Shown here piece after piece: positions 54,355 through 61,766 of a DNA stretch of 64,000 nucleotides; position 1 is the first letter of the stretch, and the number at the start of each line of letters is the position of its first letter. The translations under genes and the position numbers were made by a program. A model generated the notes under the pieces. That model did not search any database and was not told the origin of the DNA. It was given only the letters and a program-made list of their open reading frames with translations. Source of the DNA: Pseudocalidococcus sp964653145 (GTDB lineage Bacteria > Cyanobacteriota > Cyanobacteriia > Thermosynechococcales > Thermosynechococcaceae); assembly GCA_964653145.1 (NCBI GenBank), contig CAZZCG010000005.1:1-64000 (forward strand), read 5' to 3'.

Positions 54355-54987
54355 ATGAGCTTTTACAACACTTACTGGAATACTCCTGATGCAGTTCACT
54401 CCCATGGCTACTACGCTCCTCTCCTATTTAGCCTGCTCCCTCAAAGCTCGCGTTCCAATGGTTTACCCCTCAAAGTTTTAGATATTGGTTCTGGTAACGG
54501 CAGCTTGACAAATCTATTTGCTGAAAAAGGCTTTGATGTGACGGGAATTGAGGACTCAGCTATGGGTGTAGAGCAGGCCCGCCAAGCATTTCCTAACTGT
54601 CAATTTCTCCAATACAGCGTTTATTCTCCCCCCCCTAGTGAATTTGTAGAGGCATTTGATGTCGTAATTTCCAGTGATGTTATTGAACATTTATTTGCGC
54701 CCCGAGACCTAGTTGTATTTGCCAGACAATGCTTGAAACCTAACGGACAGTTTATTATCACAACTCCCTATCATGGATATTTGAAAAATCTCGCAATGGC
54801 CCTAACTAATCGGATGGATCGGCACTACACAGCCTTGTGGGATGGAGGACATATTAAGTTTTTCTCGGTGAAGACCTTATCTCAGTTGCTTCAAGAGGCC
54901 GGATTTAAAAACTTGCAATTTAAATTTGCTGGGGGATTCCCCTATCTCTGGAAAGGAATGTTAGTCTCAGCTGATTTGGAGGACTAG
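54355..54987 (+). CDS. Class I SAM-dependent methyltransferase
   Basis: A 210-residue methyltransferase: VLDIGSGNGSLTNLFAEKGF (motif I), VTGIEDSAMGVEQAR, FDVVISSDVIEHLFAPRD and LKPNGQFIITTPYHGYLKNL. The last block and the final GGHIKFFSVKTLSQLLQEAGF are shared with UbiG-like methyltransferases of glycan clusters. It is the fifth methyltransferase of the cluster. The HepT/MntA pair follows after 135 bases. Confidence 0.88.
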   Translation: MSFYNTYWNTPDAVHSHGYYAPLLFSLLPQSSRSNGLPLKVLDIGSGNGSLTNLFAEKGFDVTGIEDSAMGVEQARQAFPNCQFLQYSVYSPPPSEFVEAFDVVISSDVIEHLFAPRDLVVFARQCLKPNGQFIITTPYHGYLKNLAMALTNRMDRHYTALWDGGHIKFFSVKTLSQLLQEAGFKNLQFKFAGGFPYLWKGMLVSADLED

Positions 54988-55122
54988 AAATTCGACAAAT
55001 ATATCAACCCAGATTACGCTGCTAATTCTCACCAACCCCAAAGAACCAAAGATTCACCGAATATTACACAAGTTGGCCTGGCTTAGATAAATTAGGATTG
55101 CTGTTAGTACCCCACCTCAATT

Positions 55123-55473
55123 ATGAGTTTTCCGACTCCCCTCCTCGATCAACTCCAGGCCCAGAAGCGCCAGGAATACGAACAAGAGCGGCTTGTAATC
55201 TTGGTCAAAACCCAACAATGGCTCACGGAGCACGCCCCACGCTACGGAATTTACCAAGCCTATTTAGTTGGCTCCCTCACCCGTCCCTACCAGTTTACCC
55301 ACCGCTCTGATGTGGATTTGGCCGTCGAGCAAATCAATCCCGATTTATTTTTTCTGGCCGTCGCCGAGCTTTCCGAGTATCTAGAACGAGACGTGGATAT
55401 TATTAACTTAGCCCAATGCTCTTTTCGTGAGCGCCTGCGTCAGGGCGGAATCCCATGGACAGTGGCCAGCTAG
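55123..55473 (+). CDS. mntA: MntA-type nucleotidyltransferase antitoxin
   Basis: A 116-residue minimal nucleotidyltransferase. The active-site motif GS-x11-DxD is present (G50-S51, D63 and D65 in RSDVDLAVEQ), with a later acidic pair in ERDVDIINL. In characterised HEPN/MNT modules this protein neutralises HepT by adding AMP units to it. It overlaps the following gene by 19 bases, so the pair is translationally coupled. GC content is host-like, unlike the cluster core. Confidence 0.87.
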   Translation: MSFPTPLLDQLQAQKRQEYEQERLVILVKTQQWLTEHAPRYGIYQAYLVGSLTRPYQFTHRSDVDLAVEQINPDLFFLAVAELSEYLERDVDIINLAQCSFRERLRQGGIPWTVAS

Positions 55474-55925
55474 CTCTTTTCCAGGTCGATATCAGGGCCC
55501 AACAACAGACCATTGAGCGAGTTTTCAGACTCCTTCAGGATCGTGCCCAAGGCCTGGGGCCGAATACCCTCGAGAAGCAGGAAAGCGTGGCTTACCAAAT
55601 CCATAACTTTTACTGTGCTGTGGAAGAACTGCTTAGGGTCGTCGCCCTTTATTTTGAAAACAATATTAGCGATAGTTCACAATGGCATAGTCTCTTGCTT
55701 AAACGGATGGTGCAGCCTGTTCCCGGTGTTCGTCCTTCACTGCTATCTTGGGAGAGTTATGAACATCTCAACAGCTTGCGAGCCTTCCGTCACTTTTTTC
55801 GTCATGCTTATGGGATTCCCCTAGATTTTTCTCAACTAGACACTCAACTCAAAAAAGTACTAGTGGTTAAGCTCATCCTCGACCAACAGATTTTAGAATT
55901 TATACTACAACTAGAACAAGATTAA
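55455..55925 (+). CDS. hepT: HepT-like HEPN ribonuclease toxin
   Basis: A 156-residue all-helical HEPN protein. The catalytic RX4HXY motif is intact: R112, H117 and Y119 in FRHFFRHAYG. In HepT the Tyr of this motif is the residue AMPylated by MntA, and the motif cleaves RNA (often tRNA). It sits directly behind mntA with a 19-base overlap. Together they are a type VII-like toxin-antitoxin module placed inside the glycan cluster, possibly stabilising it. Confidence 0.87.
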   Translation: MDSGQLALFQVDIRAQQQTIERVFRLLQDRAQGLGPNTLEKQESVAYQIHNFYCAVEELLRVVALYFENNISDSSQWHSLLLKRMVQPVPGVRPSLLSWESYEHLNSLRAFRHFFRHAYGIPLDFSQLDTQLKKVLVVKLILDQQILEFILQLEQD

Positions 55926-55941
55926 GTACCGATTAACTCCC

Positions 55942-56733
55942 ATGAATTTGGATCTCATTACTCCTCTAATTCTAACTTATAATGAAGAACCTAATATTGA
56001 GAGAACACTACAAAAGTTGACCTGGGCAAAACGAATCGTGGTTATTGATAGCTTCAGTACCGATAATACCTTAAATATCCTCAAGCAATATCCTCAAATA
56101 GAGTTATTTCAACGTCAATTCAGAAGCTTTGCTGATCAATGTAATTTCGGATTGACTAAAATCGATACAGATTGGGTTTTATCCTTGGATGCTGATTATG
56201 TTCTTACTGATTTACTAATTCAGGAACTAAATCAAATTTCCTTGGATGTATCGATCAATGGCTTTTCTTGCCCCTTCCGATATTGTGTATTTGGTAAACC
56301 TCTTCGAGGCACACTTCTCCCTCCGCGATATGTTCTCTATCGATCAAAATTTGCTCACTATGAGGACGATGGTCACGCCCATAAAGTTTCAATAGCAGGT
56401 AAGAAAGCACAGTTAATAAACTATATTTATCATGATGATCGTAAACCATTGAGTCGATGGTTGTGGGCTCAAGATCGATACATGGTTATCGAAGCTCAAA
56501 AACTCAATGAAACTCCTATGAAACAACTGAGTTGGGGAGACAAAATTAGAAAACAGAAAGTTCTTGCTCCGATGATTATTTTTGTCTACTGTCTGATTCT
56601 TAAGCAGGGTATTTTTGATGGCTGGCAGGGATGGTACTATGCTTTTCAACGGATGTTTGCGGAAATATTGCTATCTTTGCGTTTAATTGAGTTGGAAATG
56701 CAATTAGATAACCAAAGTACCCTGAAGAGATAA
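55942..56733 (+). CDS. Glycosyltransferase family 2 (WaaE/KdtX-like)
   Basis: A 263-residue GT-A enzyme with TPLILTYNEEPNIERTLQKL, VVIDSFSTDNTLNIL and the metal site SLDADYVLTDLLIQEL (DxD near residue 80). The later SFADQCNFGL and HDDRKPLSRWLWAQDRYM segments are typical of the lipopolysaccharide-core WaaE/KdtX group. C-terminal hydrophobic region FVYCLILKQGIFDGWQGW suggests membrane association. Starts 16 bases after hepT and closes the cluster. Confidence 0.88.
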   Translation: MNLDLITPLILTYNEEPNIERTLQKLTWAKRIVVIDSFSTDNTLNILKQYPQIELFQRQFRSFADQCNFGLTKIDTDWVLSLDADYVLTDLLIQELNQISLDVSINGFSCPFRYCVFGKPLRGTLLPPRYVLYRSKFAHYEDDGHAHKVSIAGKKAQLINYIYHDDRKPLSRWLWAQDRYMVIEAQKLNETPMKQLSWGDKIRKQKVLAPMIIFVYCLILKQGIFDGWQGWYYAFQRMFAEILLSLRLIELEMQLDNQSTLKR

Positions 56734-56999
56734 TCTTTTCCGCTATTTTACAGATGCGTAAAGTACAAAAACATCTGAAACCTTGACAATCGCTAGGATT
56801 GAATGTCATAGAAAAGTCTTAGTCTCCACTAATTCAGGAGTGATCCTTCCTATTCCAGAACGGGTTTACCAGCACTTTTAGGTTCAAATGCCCTCACGGG
56901 GCCTGGGGATTAAAATCAGAACATGGTTAGTTTCCTTGCCCTTGTGCCCTGGGACCTCACCACCTTTTTTGTATACTGTTGCAGCACTTTTCAGGATTT

Positions 57000-57382
57000 A
57001 TGACAACATCACCACCGAACCCATCTCAGGTATCACCCTCACCACCCTCCAATGGAGCCTCCTGGCATTCTGTTTGGGGTCAGCGGCTCTCCTGGTTAAT
57101 CTCAGCCTTGTAGACCTTTGGTCGTTCGTAGTGTGGAACACTGGAAATCGAAGCCGAAACCAAGCGATTGAAGCAAGAGAACGCGAAACTCAAAGAGATA
57201 ATCTTGCAGAGGAAGAACGAAACAAAGCAGATCAGGAACGAAGCCGAGCAGATCAAGAACGAAACCGAGCGGCTGAAGAACGAGAACTTGCGGCTCGCCG
57301 AGCTAGAGTCCAAACTCGATGCGCTGTTTTGCAAATACGGTATCACCTCGACCCCAACCCCACCAACCGACAAGCCTTAATC
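57000..57382 (+). pseudogene. Coiled-coil protein remnant (function not recognised)
   Basis: From an ATG at 57000 one frame reads MTTSPPNPSQVSPSPPSNGA, then WGQRLSWLISAL, hits two TAG stops, and continues as a strong coiled coil: LEIEAETKRLKQENAKLKEI, QIRNEAEQIKNETERLKNEN, LAELESKLDALFCKYGI, ending TDKP. DNA behind the coil contains near-repeats of about 21 bases. Another frame across the same bases is also open and encodes an Arg/Glu-rich coil, so the choice of frame is not certain. I read it as a broken gene. Confidence 0.35.
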
Positions 57383-57706
57383 AACTTCCTGGCTTGTCTT
57401 GAAGAGTACGGTTATTTTGACAATCCCCACTGCCTAAATCGCTTTCATGGAGTCTCTATCCCCGTTGCTCAAGGCTTCTAGGGTTCACACAATCACATAT
57501 AGGTCTATAGGCATTAAGAAAGCAAGCAGAAATATCTGGGGCCATAGCTTCCTTAATGCCTTGATCCTTCAATGCACTGATGCCCTTAGGCTAATTGAGG
57601 GTAGGGACTATAGTCATTTCTGCTAAAACCGAGATGCTAGACAGTAAAACTCGAAAATGTTTCAAGTGATTTTGCGCTTCCCGCCTCGGCGAAATGACCA
57701 TAGTTT
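57383..57706. other. Intergenic region downstream of hspA
   Basis: About 320 bases without a supported gene apart from a large inverted repeat at 57509-57561, listed separately. Both flanking genes end toward this stretch, so transcription terminators are expected. Confidence 0.45.
57509..57561. repeat. 15-base inverted repeat with 23-base loop
   Basis: AGGCATTAAGAAAGC (57509-57523) and GCTTCCTTAATGCCT (57547-57561) pair with a single mismatch. It lies about 150 bases beyond the hspA stop. It could end hspA transcription, although no T-run follows, or be a relic of a small mobile element. Confidence 0.55.
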
Positions 57707-58147
57707 TTAGGACGGCAAACTAACACGAACGACTTTATGTTTTTCCTCTTCTGCCTTGGGTAAGGTGAGTTGAAGAATTCCGTCGTTGTAATCTGCTGTA
57801 ACGTTTTGGTGATTGATACGACCGGGTAGCGGAATCACCCGTTGGAATTTTCCATAGTGGAACTCGGTTCGCGTCATCCCACCTTCTTCCACTTTGGATT
57901 CGGACTTACGTTCACCCGCAATGGAAACCCCATTGGCTGAGACCTGTATCTCCAAATCTTCAGACTTGATTCCCGGTAGCTCTAAGCGAAGTACATAGGC
58001 TTCAGGGGTTTCTGTGAGTTCTGCTTTGGGAGAAAAGGCTAAACCAACGCCATCTGTTTGAGTTGAGGATAAACTATCGAAAATGCGATTGAGTTCCCGT
58101 TGCATTTCATCGATTTCGCGGAAGGGTTGCCAACGTACAAGAGCCAT
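57707..58147 (-). CDS. hspA: Small heat shock protein HspA (Hsp20/alpha-crystallin)
   Basis: A 146-residue Hsp20 that holds unfolding proteins and stabilises thylakoid membranes during heat. N-terminal arm MALVRWQPFREIDEMQRELN; alpha-crystallin domain about 38-135 with ETPEAYVLRLELPGIKSEDL, VSIAGERKSES and YNDGILQLTLPKAEE (the GxLxLxxPK signature). Ribosome binding site AAGGAG lies close before the ATG at 58147. The leader carries a hairpin at 58175-58193. Divergent from the nucleotidyltransferase gene at 58333. Confidence 0.95.
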   Translation of the reverse strand: MALVRWQPFREIDEMQRELNRIFDSLSSTQTDGVGLAFSPKAELTETPEAYVLRLELPGIKSEDLEIQVSANGVSIAGERKSESKVEEGGMTRTEFHYGKFQRVIPLPGRINHQNVTADYNDGILQLTLPKAEEEKHKVVRVSLPS

Positions 58148-58174
58148 AGTAAACGCTCCTTTTTTCTGACTGAA

Positions 58175-58193
58175 CCTACACTCTTACTGTAGG
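58175..58193 (-). promoter_or_regulatory. Leader hairpin upstream of hspA
   Basis: CCTACA and TGTAGG form a 6-pair stem with a 7-base loop, 28-46 bases before the hspA start. Cyanobacterial hsp17/hspA messages are known to use RNA thermometers in short leaders. This hairpin does not itself cover the AAGGAG site, so it may be an operator or part of a larger fold. Confidence 0.3.
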
Positions 58194-58332
58194 CCAACTG
58201 TTAGACTCCCTAAGTTCGGTTTTACCCCCAGGCCAACTTTGGATCACCGTACCAAATTGTTAAGTTTATCCCAGTGAAATCGAGAGATTAAGAACTCTTT
58301 ACGGTATCTTAAAATTATCAGTAAGTAAATGT

Positions 58333-61104
58333 ATGGTGCAGGGCAATGTGGACTTAGTGCTTTGTCACACCACAGCAGATTTTGACACCCTCGGGGCAGC
58401 GGCTGGCCTGGCCTATCTCTATCCAGGAACGCGCATTGTTTTAACGGGTGGGGCCCATCCACGGGTACGGGATTTTTTAGCGATTTACCGAGATGAATTT
58501 CCGATGATTGCCGCCCGCGCAGTCGAACCCAATCGGATTCAAAAACTTTTTATTGTTGATACCCAGGCCCGGTCATTGTTAGGCCCCGCTAGGGCTTGGA
58601 TTGAGCAACCGGGCCTTGAAATTACAGTTTACGATCACCACCTGGGACAAACCAGCGATATTCCAGCCCAAACTGCGATTATTGAACCCGTTGGGGCAAC
58701 AAGTACGCTGATTACCGAAATTCTCCAGGCCAAGCGGATTGCCTTAACTCCCGCAGTCGCCACGGTTTTAGCCTTGGGAATTCATGCCGATACGGGTTCT
58801 TTGACCTTTGAAGCCACCACCCCCAGAGATGCCGCTGCTTTGGCCGAGCTCCTCCGCCAGGGCGCTAATCAACTGACAATTCAAGAATTTGCCGCCTCTG
58901 GCCTGGAACGGGAGCTACAGCCATTACTCCATGAGGGATTAGCCCAACTCCACCAAGAAACAATTCAGGGCTATGTCCTCAGTTGGGTGCTGCTAAAAAC
59001 TGAGAATTATTTACCGGGACTTTCCTCGCTAATTACTGCCCTTGCCAGTGCCAGTGAAAGCGATCTCTGTGTTTTGGGCCATGGTTACCGCTGGGCCGAA
59101 GCCGGATGTCATTTAGCCCTGATTGGTCGGAGTCAAATTCCCGGATTGGATTTGGCTCAGGTGTGGCAGCAGTTTGGTGGGGGTGGCCATGCCCAGGCCG
59201 CGGCGGTAACGGTTAAAACCTCGGAGCCACTGGACACCATCAAAGATCTCTGGGAAAAAATCAAAGAGGCAATTCCCACGCCCCCCACTGCCCAAACCTT
59301 AATGTCTGCCCCTGTTCGCACCATTCGCCCCGACAGTGAAATTAACCAGGCCCATCGGGTGTTATTGCGCTACGGCCATTCCGGGTTATCGGTCGTTACA
59401 GAAGCGGGAGAACTAGTTGGGGTGATTTCGCGGCGGGATTTGGACATTGCTCTCCACCATGGGTTTGGTCATGCGCCCGTGAAGGGATATATGAAACAGC
59501 CGGTGCGAACGATTACTCCAGAGACCCCCCTTAACGACATCCAACGCTTGATGGTGACCTATGACATTGGACGGTTGCCTGTAGTAGATTCACAGCGGGG
59601 CCTGGTGGGAATTGTCACACGCACGGATGTCCTACGCCAGCTCTATCAACTCCATCGCCCAACACCGCCTGTGGATGTCGCACCCCATTATTTAGCTGCG
59701 GATTGGTTTGCTGGGTTCCCACGGGGCCTGGGGCAAATTTTGATCACGGCGGCCCAACTGGCGGAAACTCAGGGCTGGCAACTCTATTTGGTGGGGGGAG
59801 CAGTACGAGATTATTTCCTACGGCAACGGGATGAGACCTACCAGGCCCCCGTTAAGGAGTTTGATTTAGTTGTTGATGGCATGGATCAAGGAGAGCAAGC
59901 GGGAGTGGTCATCGCCCAGGCCCTGCAAACCCATTACCCCGAAACCGAATTGCAAATCTATGGACAATTTCAAACCGCTGCCCTCCATTGGCCCCCAAAC
60001 TCGGAATTACCCCACTTTGCCGTTGATATAGCCACCGCCCGCAGTGAATTTTATCCCTACCCCGCCGCCCATCCAGAAGTGACCGCCAGTTCCATTCGCC
60101 AGGATTTGTATCGCCGGGATTTTACGATCAATGCCTTGGCCATTCGTTTAACTTCCCCCCAGGCCGGGGAACTGCTGGACTTTTTTGGCGGTTGGCAGGA
60201 TTTACAGACTCAGCAAATTCGGGTGCTACATCCCAATAGTTTCATTGAAGACCCAACCCGGATTTTTCGGGCGGTGCGGTTTGCGGTGCGCTTGGGGTTT
60301 GAATTGGATCCAGCCACCCGAGATCTGATTCAATATGCTCTCACCAGTGGGGTTTTTGACGTTATTCCCCAGCGGGATCAGAAACGTCCTTCCCTCCAAA
60401 GCCGGTTGCGGAATGAATTGCGCTATATTTTCCAGCTACCTCGGAGGAGTGATGAGGCCTTTCCGGGCCAAATAGCCCTGCAGCAACTCACCACCCTATC
60501 GGCCTTAACCTGTTTGCATCCAAAAGTGATCATTCCAGGAGATCTATGGTCGCGGCTGGGCCTGGCCTGGAACTGGATTCAGCAATTTGGGACAGGGAGT
60601 GAACAATCCGGGGCCTGGGAAATTTTGTTGACGGTGTTATTAGCAGCCCTCAGTCCCCCGCACCTCATGATTGCGCCCGAAAACTTGGCCTGGGCGATGG
60701 CGCAACATCTGCATCTTTCCGGCCCCGCTCAAGCCCGCTTAGAAAATTTACCGACCCATCTTCAGCAATGGCAAACACTCCCGTCACCTGCAACCCCGCC
60801 GAGTCAAATCTGTGCGGTTTTAGATCACTGGAACTTGGGGGATTTAATTCTCATGGCCACATTGAATCCTGAAAACCAGGCCGTGATCAGTCAATACCTC
60901 CAGCAATGGCGGAGTTTGCAGCTTCCCCTCAGCGGCCATGACCTGCAAAAACTGGGTTATCCCCGTGGACCGATTCTGGCTAAAATTCTCAAGGCTTTAC
61001 GGGTGGCCTGGTTAGATGGGGATGTGAATACAGAGGAGGGGGCCTTGGCCTGGTTAGAATTCAATTTTCCCTTATCTAACTCTATGGCTGAGGGGCGGCT
61101 ATGA
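58333..61104 (+). CDS. DHH-CBS-CBS-nucleotidyltransferase protein, probable tRNA A-adding enzyme
   Basis: A 923-residue multidomain protein. N-terminal DHH/DHHA1 phosphoesterase (about 1-315): HTTADFDTLGAAAGL, VYDHHLG and GGGGHAQAAAV. Two CBS domains follow (about 320-445). The class II poly(A) polymerase/tRNA nucleotidyltransferase comes next (from about 470): YLVGGAVRDYFL, EFDLVVDG with the catalytic Asp pair, RRDFTINALAI, and DPTRIFRAVRFAVRLGF. The same domain order is known from the A-adding enzyme of Aquifex and from other cyanobacteria. It would finish tRNA 3' ends, needed because the local tRNA-Tyr lacks an encoded CCA. Its stop overlaps the next ATG. Confidence 0.9.
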   Translation: MVQGNVDLVLCHTTADFDTLGAAAGLAYLYPGTRIVLTGGAHPRVRDFLAIYRDEFPMIAARAVEPNRIQKLFIVDTQARSLLGPARAWIEQPGLEITVYDHHLGQTSDIPAQTAIIEPVGATSTLITEILQAKRIALTPAVATVLALGIHADTGSLTFEATTPRDAAALAELLRQGANQLTIQEFAASGLERELQPLLHEGLAQLHQETIQGYVLSWVLLKTENYLPGLSSLITALASASESDLCVLGHGYRWAEAGCHLALIGRSQIPGLDLAQVWQQFGGGGHAQAAAVTVKTSEPLDTIKDLWEKIKEAIPTPPTAQTLMSAPVRTIRPDSEINQAHRVLLRYGHSGLSVVTEAGELVGVISRRDLDIALHHGFGHAPVKGYMKQPVRTITPETPLNDIQRLMVTYDIGRLPVVDSQRGLVGIVTRTDVLRQLYQLHRPTPPVDVAPHYLAADWFAGFPRGLGQILITAAQLAETQGWQLYLVGGAVRDYFLRQRDETYQAPVKEFDLVVDGMDQGEQAGVVIAQALQTHYPETELQIYGQFQTAALHWPPNSELPHFAVDIATARSEFYPYPAAHPEVTASSIRQDLYRRDFTINALAIRLTSPQAGELLDFFGGWQDLQTQQIRVLHPNSFIEDPTRIFRAVRFAVRLGFELDPATRDLIQYALTSGVFDVIPQRDQKRPSLQSRLRNELRYIFQLPRRSDEAFPGQIALQQLTTLSALTCLHPKVIIPGDLWSRLGLAWNWIQQFGTGSEQSGAWEILLTVLLAALSPPHLMIAPENLAWAMAQHLHLSGPAQARLENLPTHLQQWQTLPSPATPPSQICAVLDHWNLGDLILMATLNPENQAVISQYLQQWRSLQLPLSGHDLQKLGYPRGPILAKILKALRVAWLDGDVNTEEGALAWLEFNFPLSNSMAEGRL

Positions 61105-61682
61105 CTCTGAGTATTGAGCGACTCCTAACCCTGGCGGAATTTCTGGATTTACCGGAGACCAAACCAGCGACGGAATTCATGAATGGCGAACTGAGACAGA
61201 AACCCATGCCACAAGGAAAACACAGTGTCCTGCAAGCCTTACTCGTTGCGTTTATCAATAGCTTCTTGCTGACAAAGGGCCTGGCCTTGGCTTTGACAGA
61301 ATTGCGCTGTACGTTTTCCGATCGTTCATTAGTGCCGGATATTGCTGTATTTCGGATGGATCGGGTTCCGTGGGACAAAAACGGTGAGATTGCCAATCAG
61401 TTTACAGTGCCTCCGGATTGGGTGATTGAAATCTTACCCCCTGAACAATCCGAGACTCGGATCATTAATAAATTACTATTTTTCGTCAACCATGGAACCC
61501 ACACGGCCTGGTTAATTAATCCCGCTGAAAAAATGGTTTTAGTCATTGACCAGGATCAGAAAATTGCAGTGTTTAGTGAACCAGAGCAGAACTTGCCCAT
61601 CCCAGGCCTGGGGCAATCCACACCACCCCAACTGACTCTCGGCCAATTATTTCAGTGGCTCCAACCGACTCAAGGAAAATAA
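61101..61682 (+). CDS. Uma2 family endonuclease (DUF820)
   Basis: A 193-residue Uma2 protein: TLAEFLDLPETKPATEFMNGELRQKPMP at the start, then RSLVPDIAVFRMDRVPWD and PPDWVIEILPPEQSETRIINKLLFFVNHGTHTAWLINP with the nuclease-core Asp, Glu and Lys. ATGA overlap with the preceding nucleotidyltransferase gene means translational coupling. This gene is intact, unlike the one at 36998. Role unknown, as for the family. Confidence 0.87.
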   Translation: MTLSIERLLTLAEFLDLPETKPATEFMNGELRQKPMPQGKHSVLQALLVAFINSFLLTKGLALALTELRCTFSDRSLVPDIAVFRMDRVPWDKNGEIANQFTVPPDWVIEILPPEQSETRIINKLLFFVNHGTHTAWLINPAEKMVLVIDQDQKIAVFSEPEQNLPIPGLGQSTPPQLTLGQLFQWLQPTQGK

Positions 61683-61766
61683 TAGTCCCCAACAGTTTCA
61701 GTTTTGTGCCGACGCAGCTAGGGCCTGGATGAGATTGTTATGGAGAACCCTCGCGGCCCAGGCCAG

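Noticed and set aside
56888..57481. Intact 197-residue membrane plus coiled-coil protein in the alternative frame
   Set aside because: Its N-terminal part has no recognisable family, and the coil with proper Leu/Ile heptads lies in the other frame. Kept as a pseudogene candidate instead.
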